From Thiobacillus sp. (GTDB lineage Bacteria; Pseudomonadota; Gammaproteobacteria; Burkholderiales; Thiobacillaceae): a DNA stretch of 53,606 nucleotides. A program made the position numbers and the translations under genes. The stretch lies in contig JAJPEP010000092.1 in the NCBI GenBank assembly GCA_021166845.1, positions 1-53,606 of the forward strand. The letters run 5' to 3'. Each line of letters opens with the position of its first letter. The first letter of the stretch is position 1. Below the pieces are notes generated by a model. It saw nothing but the letters and a program-made list of their open reading frames with translations, ran no database searches and was not told the origin of the DNA. Of the stretch, positions 46,554 to 53,606 are shown one piece after another.

Positions 46554-47354
46554 TCATCGAGCCAGCACGACCGGGCATTCGATCGCGTCCAGCATGCGGT
46601 GGAAGCCCGCCTGGCCGAGGAAGCGCTCGCGGCCGGCCAGCACCAGGCACCCTGCCCGTTCGCGGCGTGCCGCCCGAACCAGGTTCTCTCCTTCGATGGC
46701 ATCCAGGCGCACGCACCGCCCGCCGGTTCCATGCGCCTTCAACGCGGTCAGCGCGGCGGCGCAGGCGGCCCGGTACGCGTCGTCGTCGCCGTCCTTGACC
46801 AGCAGCACCAGTTCGGCGCCGCTGCCGCGGGCCAGCGTGGCGCCCGTCTCCAGGCTGCGGGCGGACGTCGGCAGATCCTCGAACAGCACCAGCACCGGCC
46901 CCACTTGCGGGTGGAGGTCGGCCAGCCGGGCCGTGGTCTGGACAACGGCCATGACGCCGATGCCGGTGCGCTTTCCCAGCACGATCAGGTCGAAGGCCTG
47001 CGCCAGCGTATTCACTTCCGCGGTCACCCTGCCGCGCGCCACCCGGAAGGACCAGCGCAGCCGCGAGCGCCCGGCGGTCTCGGCCAGCAGGCGCTGCGCG
47101 GTGGCGGCCTCGCGTCGCCAGATGCGCTCCATTTCGTCCGGCAGCAATGGGGTTCCGGCGCCCGTCAGCACGCTGAATTCGCGCGCGAAGGGCAAGCCGC
47201 TCAGATACTGCAGGTCGATATCCTCGACGAACAGTCCGGCCAGTTCTGCGCCGAGTTCGGACGCCAGCGCCGCGGCCGCCGCCAGCGCCGCGGCACTGCG
47301 CGGCGACTCGTCCAGCGCCACCAGAATGCGGATGCCGTCCGGCGGCTCACTCAT
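46554..47354 (-). CDS. Double-domain universal stress protein
   Basis: The 266-aa product starts at the ATG at 47354, overlapping the end of the Lon-like gene by 8 bp. The first USP domain opens IRILVALDESPRSAAALAAA and includes FDLIVLGKRTGIG; the second (~145-265) contains VLVLFEDLPTSAR and ends GQAGFHRMLDAIECPVVLAR. The ATP loop of the first half (GKRTGIG) departs from the G-2X-G-9X-GS pattern, so nucleotide binding is uncertain. USP proteins accumulate in starvation and hypoxia. Coupling to the protease and chaperones supports a role in survival. Confidence 0.82.
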   Translation of the reverse strand: MSEPPDGIRILVALDESPRSAAALAAAAALASELGAELAGLFVEDIDLQYLSGLPFAREFSVLTGAGTPLLPDEMERIWRREAATAQRLLAETAGRSRLRWSFRVARGRVTAEVNTLAQAFDLIVLGKRTGIGVMAVVQTTARLADLHPQVGPVLVLFEDLPTSARSLETGATLARGSGAELVLLVKDGDDDAYRAACAAALTALKAHGTGGRCVRLDAIEGENLVRAARRERAGCLVLAGRERFLGQAGFHRMLDAIECPVVLAR

Positions 47355-49761
47355 CGTCGTTTTCCTGGCGGGCGCCGGAAGCGGATTCGGCTTTCTTCGC
47401 ATACTTGCGCCGCAGTTCGGCCAGACGCTTGAGCCGCTGCGCCACGCGCTGGTCTAGGCTGCCCTCCGTTTCAGGCGGGCCGACCGGGATGCCGGTCAGC
47501 AGTTCGAGCGCCTCGTCCACCGTTTCCACCGCATAGATATGAAACTGCCCCGCCGCCGCGGCCTCCACCACGTCGCGGCGCAGCATCAGGTGCGCCACGT
47601 TGGAGGCGGGGATCAGCACGCCCTGGCTGCCGGTCAGGCCGCGCTGCCTGCAGATGTCGAAGTAGCCCTCGATCTTCTCGTTCACCGCGCCGATCGCCTG
47701 CACCCGGCCGAACTGGTCCACCGAGCCGGTCACCGCCAGCGACTGCCGGATCGGCGCGTTCGCCAGCGAGGACAAGAGCGCGCAGAGTTCGGCCACCGAG
47801 GCGCTGTCGCCCTCCACCTGGCCGTAGGTCTGCTCGAACACCAGGCTGGCCCCCAGCGACAGCGGCTGCTCGGCGGCATAGCGCGAAGCCAGGAAGGACG
47901 CCAGGATGAGCACGCCCTTGGAGTGAATCGAGCCGCCCAGCTTGACCTCGCGCTGGATGTCGAGAAGTTCGCCGTCGCCGAGGCGGGTATTGGCGGTGAT
48001 GCGCGACGGCTGGGCGAAGCTGAAGTCGCCGAGCTGGAACACCGACAGGCCGTTGACCTGTCCGACCCGCTCGCCGTCGGTGTCGATGTGCAGGATGCCG
48101 CGCAGGATCGCTTCGTGCGAGCGCTCGCGCAGACGGTCGGCGCGCCTGATCTGGGCCTCGATCGCGCGTTCGACGTCGGCGCGCGTCACCACCTCCCGCC
48201 TGTCCTGCGCCGCCCTGTAATCCGCCTCGCGCACCAGGTCGGCCAGGCTCTGCATGTGGGTGGAGAGCTTCTCCGCATCCTCGGCCCGCCGCGCGCTGTG
48301 TTCGATCACCCGCGCCACCGCATCGCGGTCGAACGGCTGCAGCTTTTCCCGCCGCGCCATGGTGCCGATCAGGCGCGCGTACAGCAGGTCGTTGTCCGCG
48401 CTACGCGCCACCTCGTCCTCGAAATCGGCCGCCACCTTGAACAGCTCGCCGAACTCCGGGTCGTATTGCGCGAGCAGGTAGTACAGCATGCGGTTGCCGA
48501 TCAGGATCACCTTGGCGTCGAGCGGGATCGGTTCCGGCTCCAGCGACACGGTGCTGACCAGGCTATACATCTGGCCGAGCGACTCGATGCGGATTTCGTG
48601 GGTGGACAGCGCGCGCTTGAGGCCTTCCCAGGAAAACGGCTGGGTCAGCAGCTTGATGGCGTCCAGCAGCAGATAGCCGCCGTTGGCCTGATGCAGCGCC
48701 CCCGGCTTGATCAGCATGAAGTTGGTGACCAGCGCGCCGAGTTGGGCCACGTGCTCGACCCGTCCGATCAGGTTCTGGTAGGTGGGGTGATCCTCGTAGA
48801 CCACCGGTGCGCCTTGGGTCCCATCCCGCCCCACCAGCAGGTTGACCTGAAAGCGGCTGAAATCGGGCATCTCGCTGGTGAGCGCGGCAAGGCCGGACAA
48901 GCGTTCCTTGGGATGGCGGAATTCGTCGATGCTCTCGATGACGTTCTGCTGCACCTCGTTCAGGTAATCGCACACCATCGGGTAATCCGCGTAGTCGCGG
49001 CGCAGATCGTCGATCAGGTGGCCGACGGCGAACAGCACCACTTCCTCGTTGAGCTTGCGCACCCGCTCGATGCGTTCGCGCCGCCACTGCTGGACCTGGC
49101 GGATCGCTTTTTCCAGCTGCGCCTGCAGGTTGCCGATTTCCTGCTCGATGCGCGTCTTCTCTTCCGGCGGCAGCTTGTCGTAGTCGTCCGGGTTCATCAC
49201 CTCGTCGCCCTTGGCCGGCGCGAACGAGAAGCCGTTCGGAGTGCGCAGCAAAACGATGCCGTGTTTGACGGCCTCGTCGCCCACCGCGCCGAATGCCTGC
49301 GTCTGGCGTTCGCCATACTCCTCGTCGATCTGGGCGAGGCGGCGGCGGTATTCCTCGCCCTCGAACACGGCCGGAATCGTGGCCTGCAGTTCCGCCACCA
49401 GTTGCTGCATGTCGGCATGGAAGCGGGCGCCCATGCCGGCAGGCAGATGGATCGCGCGCGGCTTGTGCGGCTGGCTGAAATTGTGGACGTAGCACCAGTC
49501 CGCGGGCTTGGCCTCCTGCCCCACGCGCTGGTCGAGCAACTGGCGGACCAGATAGCGCTTGCCGCTGCCGGGCGGCCCCATGACGTAGAGGTTGTACCCG
49601 GCATGGCGCATGCCGATGCCGAAATGCGCCGCATCGATGGCGCGCATCTGGCCGATGCCCTCGGAAAGGTCGTCGAGCTCGGCGGTGGTCGTGAACGTGA
49701 AATGCCCGGTATCGCAGGCGCGATACAGGCGGTCGGGGGAAAGTGGCGGGATCTGGCTCAT
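47347..49761 (-). CDS. Lon-like ATP-dependent protease (AAA_32 type)
   Basis: The 804-aa product starts at the ATG at 49761. The N-terminal Walker A MGPPGSGKRYLV lies at about residue 60. A long coiled coil (~200-245) is inserted. The second AAA part contains ANGGYLLLDAIKLL (Walker B-like) and VILIGNRMLYYLL. The C-terminal Lon protease domain has the catalytic Ser in QVEGDSASVAELCALLS and the Lys in IGAVNEKIEGYFD, both intact. The family is distinct from housekeeping LonA and resembles soluble LonB-type proteins. It lies between pncB and usp. It may remove damaged proteins handed on by DnaK/DnaJ. Confidence 0.9.
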   Translation of the reverse strand: MSQIPPLSPDRLYRACDTGHFTFTTTAELDDLSEGIGQMRAIDAAHFGIGMRHAGYNLYVMGPPGSGKRYLVRQLLDQRVGQEAKPADWCYVHNFSQPHKPRAIHLPAGMGARFHADMQQLVAELQATIPAVFEGEEYRRRLAQIDEEYGERQTQAFGAVGDEAVKHGIVLLRTPNGFSFAPAKGDEVMNPDDYDKLPPEEKTRIEQEIGNLQAQLEKAIRQVQQWRRERIERVRKLNEEVVLFAVGHLIDDLRRDYADYPMVCDYLNEVQQNVIESIDEFRHPKERLSGLAALTSEMPDFSRFQVNLLVGRDGTQGAPVVYEDHPTYQNLIGRVEHVAQLGALVTNFMLIKPGALHQANGGYLLLDAIKLLTQPFSWEGLKRALSTHEIRIESLGQMYSLVSTVSLEPEPIPLDAKVILIGNRMLYYLLAQYDPEFGELFKVAADFEDEVARSADNDLLYARLIGTMARREKLQPFDRDAVARVIEHSARRAEDAEKLSTHMQSLADLVREADYRAAQDRREVVTRADVERAIEAQIRRADRLRERSHEAILRGILHIDTDGERVGQVNGLSVFQLGDFSFAQPSRITANTRLGDGELLDIQREVKLGGSIHSKGVLILASFLASRYAAEQPLSLGASLVFEQTYGQVEGDSASVAELCALLSSLANAPIRQSLAVTGSVDQFGRVQAIGAVNEKIEGYFDICRQRGLTGSQGVLIPASNVAHLMLRRDVVEAAAAGQFHIYAVETVDEALELLTGIPVGPPETEGSLDQRVAQRLKRLAELRRKYAKKAESASGARQENDDE

Positions 49762-49770
49762 GTTCTCAAT

Positions 49771-51120
49771 CTAGACGCTGCGACAAGAAAATGTGCTGCG
49801 GTCGACTTCGGCAACGAGGTCGTGCAGCGCGGGGGCGATCTCCACCTGGTAGTCGAACGCTTCCAGACGGCGCAAGGCTTGCGGCAGCCGCGCGAGGTTT
49901 TCCGCGGCGTGGCGGCGCACTTCAGCAAAGGACGGGGCTGGCGCCACGCGGCGCCCGCCGCGCATCACAGGAATGAGCAACGGCTCGCCCGGCTGCGAAT
50001 CGGTTTCCAGCGTCACCATATCGCCCGCCATGCGGCCGTCGGCGTCATGGCGGCGGTAGACCTGCTTGCGACCGGGCCAGGTGGCCTTGCCCTCGGAACG
50101 CTTGCGGCGCGCGCGGCCGGCGTATTCCTGCAGCTTGTAGGCGCAATCGAGGTAAGGCAGATCGCTCGACGTATCCATGCGGGTGCCGACGCCGAAGCCG
50201 TCCACCGGCGCGCCGGCGGCCAGCATGTCGCGCAGCGCGTATTCGTCGAGGTCGCCGCTGGCGAAGATGATGACGTGTTCGAGCCCGCCGGCGTCGAGGA
50301 TGGCCCGTACCCGGCGCGCATGCCCGGCGAGGTCGCCGGAATCGATGCGCACGCCTTTGATGCGGATGCCGGCGCGGGTCAATTTCGGCGCCAGCGCGAC
50401 CACCTTGCGCGCCGCGGCCTCGGTGTCCCAGGTGTCGATCAGCAGCACCACGTTGTCGGGCTGGGCGTGGGCGAAATGCTCGAAGGCAAGCGCCTCGTCG
50501 TCGTGCGCCTGCACGAAGGAATGCGCCATGGTGCCATACAGCGGCATGCCGAACAGTCGGCCTGCCTGCACATTCGAGGTGCCGGCAAAACCCGCGATGT
50601 AGCTCGCGCGCGCCGCCAAGAGGCCCGCTTCCGCCCCGTGCGCGCGGCGCAGGCCGAAATCCACCAGCAGCCTGTCCGGCGCCATCAGCACCGAACGCGC
50701 GGCCTTGGAAGCGATCATGGTTTCGAGATGCAGCAGGTTGATGAGGCGCGTCTCCACCAGCTGCGCCTCGGCGATCGGCGCGGTCACGCGCAGGATCGGC
50801 TCATCGGGAAAGAACACTGTGCCCTCCGGCATGGCATGCACGTCGCCGCTAAAGCGCAGGTTTTCCAGCGAGGCGAGGAAGGCCGGGCTGAAGCGTTGGG
50901 TCGACGCCAGCCATTCCAGCTCCTCGGGGGTGAAGTGCAGCCGCTCCAGAAATCCCAGCGACTGTTCGAGCCCCGCCGCCAGCAGGAAACCGCGGCCCGG
51001 GCGCAGCCTGCGCACGAAGAACTCGAATACGGCAGTCTCTTCCATGCCGGCGTCGTGATAGCCCTGCAGCATGGTGAGTTGGTAAAGATCGGTGAGCAGG
51101 ACGCTGTTGGCAGGGTTCAT
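49771..51120 (-). CDS. pncB: Nicotinate phosphoribosyltransferase
   Basis: The 449-aa product starts at the ATG at 51120, overlapping the pncA stop as ATGA. It forms nicotinate mononucleotide from nicotinate and PRPP in the Preiss-Handler route to NAD. Motifs visible are LLTDLYQLTMLQGYH, VDFGLRRAHG, YIAGFAGTSNVQAG, the catalytic-His segment YGTMAHSFVQAHDDE and VRIDSGDLAGHARRVRAILD. The length is that of type 2 enzymes similar to mycobacterial PncB. It is followed 9 bp on by the Lon-like gene. Confidence 0.93.
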   Translation of the reverse strand: MNPANSVLLTDLYQLTMLQGYHDAGMEETAVFEFFVRRLRPGRGFLLAAGLEQSLGFLERLHFTPEELEWLASTQRFSPAFLASLENLRFSGDVHAMPEGTVFFPDEPILRVTAPIAEAQLVETRLINLLHLETMIASKAARSVLMAPDRLLVDFGLRRAHGAEAGLLAARASYIAGFAGTSNVQAGRLFGMPLYGTMAHSFVQAHDDEALAFEHFAHAQPDNVVLLIDTWDTEAAARKVVALAPKLTRAGIRIKGVRIDSGDLAGHARRVRAILDAGGLEHVIIFASGDLDEYALRDMLAAGAPVDGFGVGTRMDTSSDLPYLDCAYKLQEYAGRARRKRSEGKATWPGRKQVYRRHDADGRMAGDMVTLETDSQPGEPLLIPVMRGGRRVAPAPSFAEVRRHAAENLARLPQALRRLEAFDYQVEIAPALHDLVAEVDRSTFSCRSV

Positions 51121-51731
51121 GCATCCTGGCCGTCCAGCGTGATGAACTGGGCGCCGAGGTGGGCCATCTCTTCCTCGGCGCGCTGTCCGTCGCCCGGCCG
51201 GACGTCCACCGCCCGGATTGCGTCGGCCAGGACGAACACTTCGTAGCCGAGTCGCCGGGCATCGCGCACCGTGTTGAGCACGCAGTAATCCGTGGTCAGC
51301 CCGCCGATGAACAGCCGGCGGATGCCGGCCGCGCGCAGGCGGCTGTCCAGGTCGGTGCCCTGAAAGCTGGAATAGGCCTCGCGATCCCGCGAGGTCGCCT
51401 TGGAGATCACCGTGGTGTCGGGCGGCAGTTTGAGCAAGGAAGAGAAGTCCGCGCCGTGCGTGCCCGCCACGCAATGGACCGGCCACGGCCCGCCTTGCGC
51501 GTGGAAGGAGCAATGCCGCAAGGGATGCCAGTCGCGCGTGGCATAGACCGGCAGGCCCTGCGCCTGGAAAGCGTCGATATAGCGGTTGAGCACCGGCACC
51601 ACCTCGTCGCCCCCCGCCACCGCAAGGGCGCCGCCCGGCAGAAAATCGTTCTGGATATCCGTGACCAGCAACACATCGCCTGGCTGAAGCTGCCAGCGTC
51701 CCTTTTTGGAAGACTTCATGTCAGCGTTCAT
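51117..51731 (-). CDS. pncA: Nicotinamidase
   Basis: The 204-aa cysteine hydrolase turns nicotinamide into nicotinate for PncB. The triad is visible: Asp in LLVTDIQNDFLPGG, Lys in TVISKATSRDREAYS, and Cys in GGLTTDYCVLNTVRDA. The metal ligands lie in the RDWHP and HCSFH region. Two starts are possible (ATG 51731 and 51719); the longer begins 9 bp after the small upstream gene. Coupling to pncB and placement opposite a PRPP synthase gene make a complete salvage unit. Confidence 0.93.
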   Translation of the reverse strand: MNADMKSSKKGRWQLQPGDVLLVTDIQNDFLPGGALAVAGGDEVVPVLNRYIDAFQAQGLPVYATRDWHPLRHCSFHAQGGPWPVHCVAGTHGADFSSLLKLPPDTTVISKATSRDREAYSSFQGTDLDSRLRAAGIRRLFIGGLTTDYCVLNTVRDARRLGYEVFVLADAIRAVDVRPGDGQRAEEEMAHLGAQFITLDGQDA

Positions 51732-51740
51732 GTCGGCGCG

Positions 51741-51911
51741 CTAATGCAGCTCTTCGTCCTGATCGTGGTGGAAGACCAGTTCCGCCAACTCGACCCCGAC
51801 CGGTTTGCCCACTGGCTGCCCGTGCATATCCACCGCCTGAAACAGCCACCGCCCATCCGACAGCCAGCAGTAGCCGAACTGCTCCTGATAAAAACACTCC
51901 TTGGGTTCCAT
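51741..51911 (-). CDS. Small hypothetical protein at the head of the NAD/stress operon
   Basis: The 56-aa product starts at the ATG at 51911 with AAAGGCAGGAACC upstream and stops 9 bp before pncA. The sequence MEPKECFYQEQFGYCWLSDG, with later LAELVFHHDQDEELH, is acidic and aromatic-rich with no known domain. Tight spacing to pncA and a clear ribosome site argue that it is real. Function unknown. Confidence 0.6.
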   Translation of the reverse strand: MEPKECFYQEQFGYCWLSDGRWLFQAVDMHGQPVGKPVGVELAELVFHHDQDEELH

Positions 51912-51999
51912 GGTTCCTGCCTTTCTGCTGGACCGACATCCCTTTGAGTCTGGCATATTATGAAAATGCTGCCAGCCGCCATTCGTTAAGGAGACGCCG
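51912..51999. promoter_or_regulatory. Divergent promoter region of the stress operon and prs
   Basis: These 88 bp separate two divergent start codons and must hold the promoters of both the minus-strand eight-gene operon and the PRPP synthase gene. An AT-rich patch at 51950-51968 (GGCATATTATGAAAATG) could hold -10 elements in either direction. No -35 partner or regulator site could be assigned with confidence. GTTAAGGAGACGCCG before 52000 is the prs ribosome site. Confidence 0.45.
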
Positions 52000-52986
52000 A
52001 TGAGCCCGGATGCGCTTTGCCTGTTCACGCTTGACGCCAGCCGCCCCTTCGGCGAGCGGGTGGCGACGGCGCTGGGCGTCGCACTGTCCAGCCACGAGGA
52101 ACGCGAATTCGAGGACGGCGAGCACAAGGCGCGGCCGCTGGAAAACGTGCGCGGCAAGGATGTCTACGTGATCCACTCGCTCTATGGCGAGCCGGGCATG
52201 AGCGCCAACGACAAGCTGGTCCGCCTGCTGTTTTTCATCGGCGCCCTGAAGGATGCCTCGGCCGGCCGGGTCACCGCCGTCTGTCCCTATCTGGCCTATT
52301 CCCGCAAGGACCGCAAGACCAAGTCGCGCGACCCGGTCAGCAGCCGCTATGTCGCCCAGCTGTTCGAGGCCGTGGGCGCCGACCGCATGGTGACGCTGGA
52401 CGTGCACAACCCGGCCGCCTACCAGAACGCCTTCCGCATCCCGGCCGAGCACCTCGAAGCCCAGGGTCTGTTCGTCGCCTGGTTCACGGCACGGCTGCAG
52501 GACGAGCCCGTGGTGGTGGTTTCACCCGACGCCGGCGGGGTGAAACGGGCGGAAGCCTTTCGCCGGGTCCTCGGCCAGACGCTCGGCCGCCCCATTGCCG
52601 CCGCCTTCATGGAAAAGCACCGTAGCGAAGGCGTGGTGTCCGGCGAAGCGGTGGTGGGCGACGTCGGCGGCAGAACGGCCATCATCGTCGACGACCTGAT
52701 CGGCAGCGGCGCCACCCTGGCACGCGCCGCCGCCGCCTGCAAGGCGCTGGGGGCAAACCAGGTCTACGCGGCAGCCAGCCACGGCATGTTCGTCGGCGCG
52801 GCCGACGCGGTGCTGGCCGACCCGGCGCTGGACAAAGTGCTGGTCACCGACTCGGTGCCGCCCTTCCGCCTGCCGCCGGAACTGCTGGAAAGCCGGGTGA
52901 AAGTGCTGGCAGCCGCCCCGCTGTTCGCCGAGGCCATCTACCGCCTGCACAGCGGCGGCTCGCTGGTCGAACTGCTGCAGGTGTGA
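52000..52986 (+). CDS. prs: Ribose-phosphate pyrophosphokinase (PRPP synthase)
   Basis: The 328-aa product starts at an ATG behind AAGGAGACGCCG. It has the PRPP synthase layout: [36 protein letters not shown] (ATP site), [28 protein letters not shown] and the PRPP-binding loop [18 protein letters not shown]. Sequence around the flexible loop ([20 protein letters not shown]) differs from housekeeping class I enzymes, suggesting a paralog. Divergent from pncA-pncB, it probably supplies PRPP for nicotinate mononucleotide formation. A second, broken copy of its 3' end lies at 53412. Confidence 0.9.
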   Translation: MSPDALCLFTLDASRPFGERVATALGVALSSHEEREFEDGEHKARPLENVRGKDVYVIHSLYGEPGMSANDKLVRLLFFIGALKDASAGRVTAVCPYLAYSRKDRKTKSRDPVSSRYVAQLFEAVGADRMVTLDVHNPAAYQNAFRIPAEHLEAQGLFVAWFTARLQDEPVVVVSPDAGGVKRAEAFRRVLGQTLGRPIAAAFMEKHRSEGVVSGEAVVGDVGGRTAIIVDDLIGSGATLARAAAACKALGANQVYAAASHGMFVGAADAVLADPALDKVLVTDSVPPFRLPPELLESRVKVLAAAPLFAEAIYRLHSGGSLVELLQV

Positions 52987-53008
52987 GCAAGTCGATTCGT
53001 CGAACGCA

Positions 53009-53294
53009 AATTACAGATGCTGCATCGCGCGGTGCGTATCGAGGACTTGTGCATTCCTCCGCAGAACAGGCTGGAAAAACTGAAAGGCAACCGCAAGGGA
53101 ACCCGGCTCTTGATGTCATCGCATGCGAGCGCCGCGCGATCACCGCAGACACCGCCCTGAGACTGGCGCGCTACTTCGGCGCCAGCGCGGAGTCCTGGCC
53201 GGGTTTGCAATCGGATTACGCGATGAAGATCGCGCTTGCCGAGCACGGCGCGTACATCGATCAAGACGTGACGCCTATGGAGCAGGCGGCATGA
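53009..53294 (+). pseudogene. Degraded HigB-HigA toxin-antitoxin remnants
   Basis: From about 53009 a frame reads RKLQMLHRAVRIEDLCIPPQ, then NRLEKLKGNRKGT. This is the central part of a HigB/RelE-type mRNA interferase, whose start and end are missing. In another frame from about 53112 the HigA C-terminal half follows (RRAITADTALRLARYFGASA...LQSDYAMKIALAEHGAYI), ending at TGA 53292-53294; most of the helix-turn-helix part is missing. Together they are leftovers of one higBA module after internal deletion. Neither product should work. Confidence 0.7.
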
Positions 53295-53308
53295 ATGCGG
53301 AAAGGTGG

Positions 53309-53403
53309 CGTGCGTAGGGTGCACTCTGTGCACCGGTTGACGCTCGGAGGTGCACGCAGTGCACCCTGCACCAGGCATCTCGCCCTCCAATGAACAATCA
53401 GGC
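53309..53403. repeat. MITE-like element, copy E (left end lost)
   Basis: The palindrome (GTAGGGTGCACTCTGTGCACC, then GGTGCACGCAGTGCACCCT), the shoulder CAGGCATCTCGCCCTCC and the right terminal repeat AATGAACAATCAGG match copy C. The left terminal repeat is absent; instead the element abuts the higA remnant. Insertion or recombination here joined higA debris to a prs fragment. Confidence 0.85.
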
Positions 53404-53411
53404 CTCCGAAT

Positions 53412-53470
53412 GCCGCTGTTCGCGGAAGCCATCTGCCGCCTGTACAGCGGTCGAACTGCTGCACGCCTAG
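53412..53470 (+). pseudogene. Duplicate of the prs 3' end
   Basis: The sequence CCGCTGTTCGCGGAAGCCAT, followed by CTGCCGCCTGTACAGCGG, repeats the last ~65 bp of prs (52917-52980) with scattered substitutions and a 9-12 bp deletion, and ends in TAG. It encodes PLFAEAICRLYSG against [13 protein letters not shown] in the intact gene. It is the relic of a second prs copy or of a local duplication. Confidence 0.75.
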
Positions 53471-53483
53471 TACCATGTAACAT

Positions 53484-53606
53484 TTATAATTTCGGATAAA
53501 GGCGCGTCAGCTTGATCCGCGCATCCGAAGTTGTAAATTGCCAGTTAATCTTCTTCAAGCTGTTGTTTCGGTCTTGCTCCCATGCAACCACTTCGGCCTT
53601 CATACT
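53484..53606 (-). CDS. IS630-family transposase, C-terminal end (partial)
   Basis: The minus strand reads SMKAEVVAWEQDRNNSLKKI, then NWQFTTSDARIKLTRLYPKL and TAA (53484-53486). AEVxxWExxRN...INWQFTTxDARIKLxRLYP is the conserved tail of IS630-family DDE transposases. The frame is open to the window edge, so the gene continues to the right. Confidence 0.85.
   Translation of the reverse strand, partial: SMKAEVVAWEQDRNNSLKKINWQFTTSDARIKLTRLYPKL

Noticed and set aside
47539-51246. A 1235-codon plus-strand frame opposite lon and pncB
   Set aside because: Antisense frames stay open in GC-rich genes. It spans several well-supported genes, has no domain motifs and has skewed His/Arg/Gln content.

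Overview
The window is GC-rich, densely coded DNA of proteobacterial type, most likely from a betaproteobacterium. This rests on the gene set (RpoS-like sigma factor, CheB/CheR-PAS kinase with a FixJ-type regulator, TreS/TreZ/TreY genes, chlorite-dismutase-family protein), Shine-Dalgarno starts and IS3/IS630 remnants. The genus is not established.

Layout. (1) 1-9050 is a scarred accessory stretch. An IS3-family end has cut the 3' end of a large HTH-ATPase-TPR regulator that is divergent from a methyltransferase gene. Small genes follow, two of them broken (an in-frame TGA in a DUF6632-like gene; a frameshifted membrane gene), then a chlorite-dismutase-family gene and an ORF in which a Tat-type nitronate monooxygenase remnant runs in frame into a truncated cysteine synthase. 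(2) 9137-19976 (minus) is a trehalose/alpha-glucan operon: treS-maltokinase fusion, treZ, malQ-treY fusion and a membrane protein. The maltokinase half has lost its catalytic residues. (3) 20095-21186 holds a DUF72 remnant, dodecin and a CBS protein. (4) 21735-28517 (plus) is a tight four-gene set: TVP38-type membrane protein, glycosidase-like protein, GT4 glycosyltransferase and a phosphodiesterase/EEP double hydrolase. It looks like an uncharacterised envelope-glycan or glycolipid system. (5) 28621-33573 (minus) holds rpoS-like sigma, a small protein, a diguanylate cyclase, mannose-1-phosphate guanylyltransferase and archaeal-type phosphoglycerate mutase. (6) 34078-38453 (minus) is a CheB-CheR-PAS-kinase/FixJ pair. 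(7) 38809-42718 holds PolX, an EF-hand protein, a lipoprotein, a HhH protein and a small conserved gene. (8) 42759-51911 (minus) is a stress/dormancy operon: small protein, pncA, pncB, Lon-like protease, USP, dnaK, dnaJ and HPF-cold-shock fusion, divergent from a PRPP synthase gene. (9) The right edge carries higBA scraps, a second copy of the prs 3' tail and an IS630 transposase end.

A family of about 120-bp palindromic MITE-like elements (five copies) is spread over the window. Two copies have terminal inverted repeats and apparent 5-bp target duplications; one has its central loop inverted. The working genes share a theme of survival under stress: carbohydrate reserve and osmoprotectant turnover, ribosome hibernation, chaperones and proteolysis, NAD salvage with PRPP supply, and c-di-GMP/sigma-factor control.
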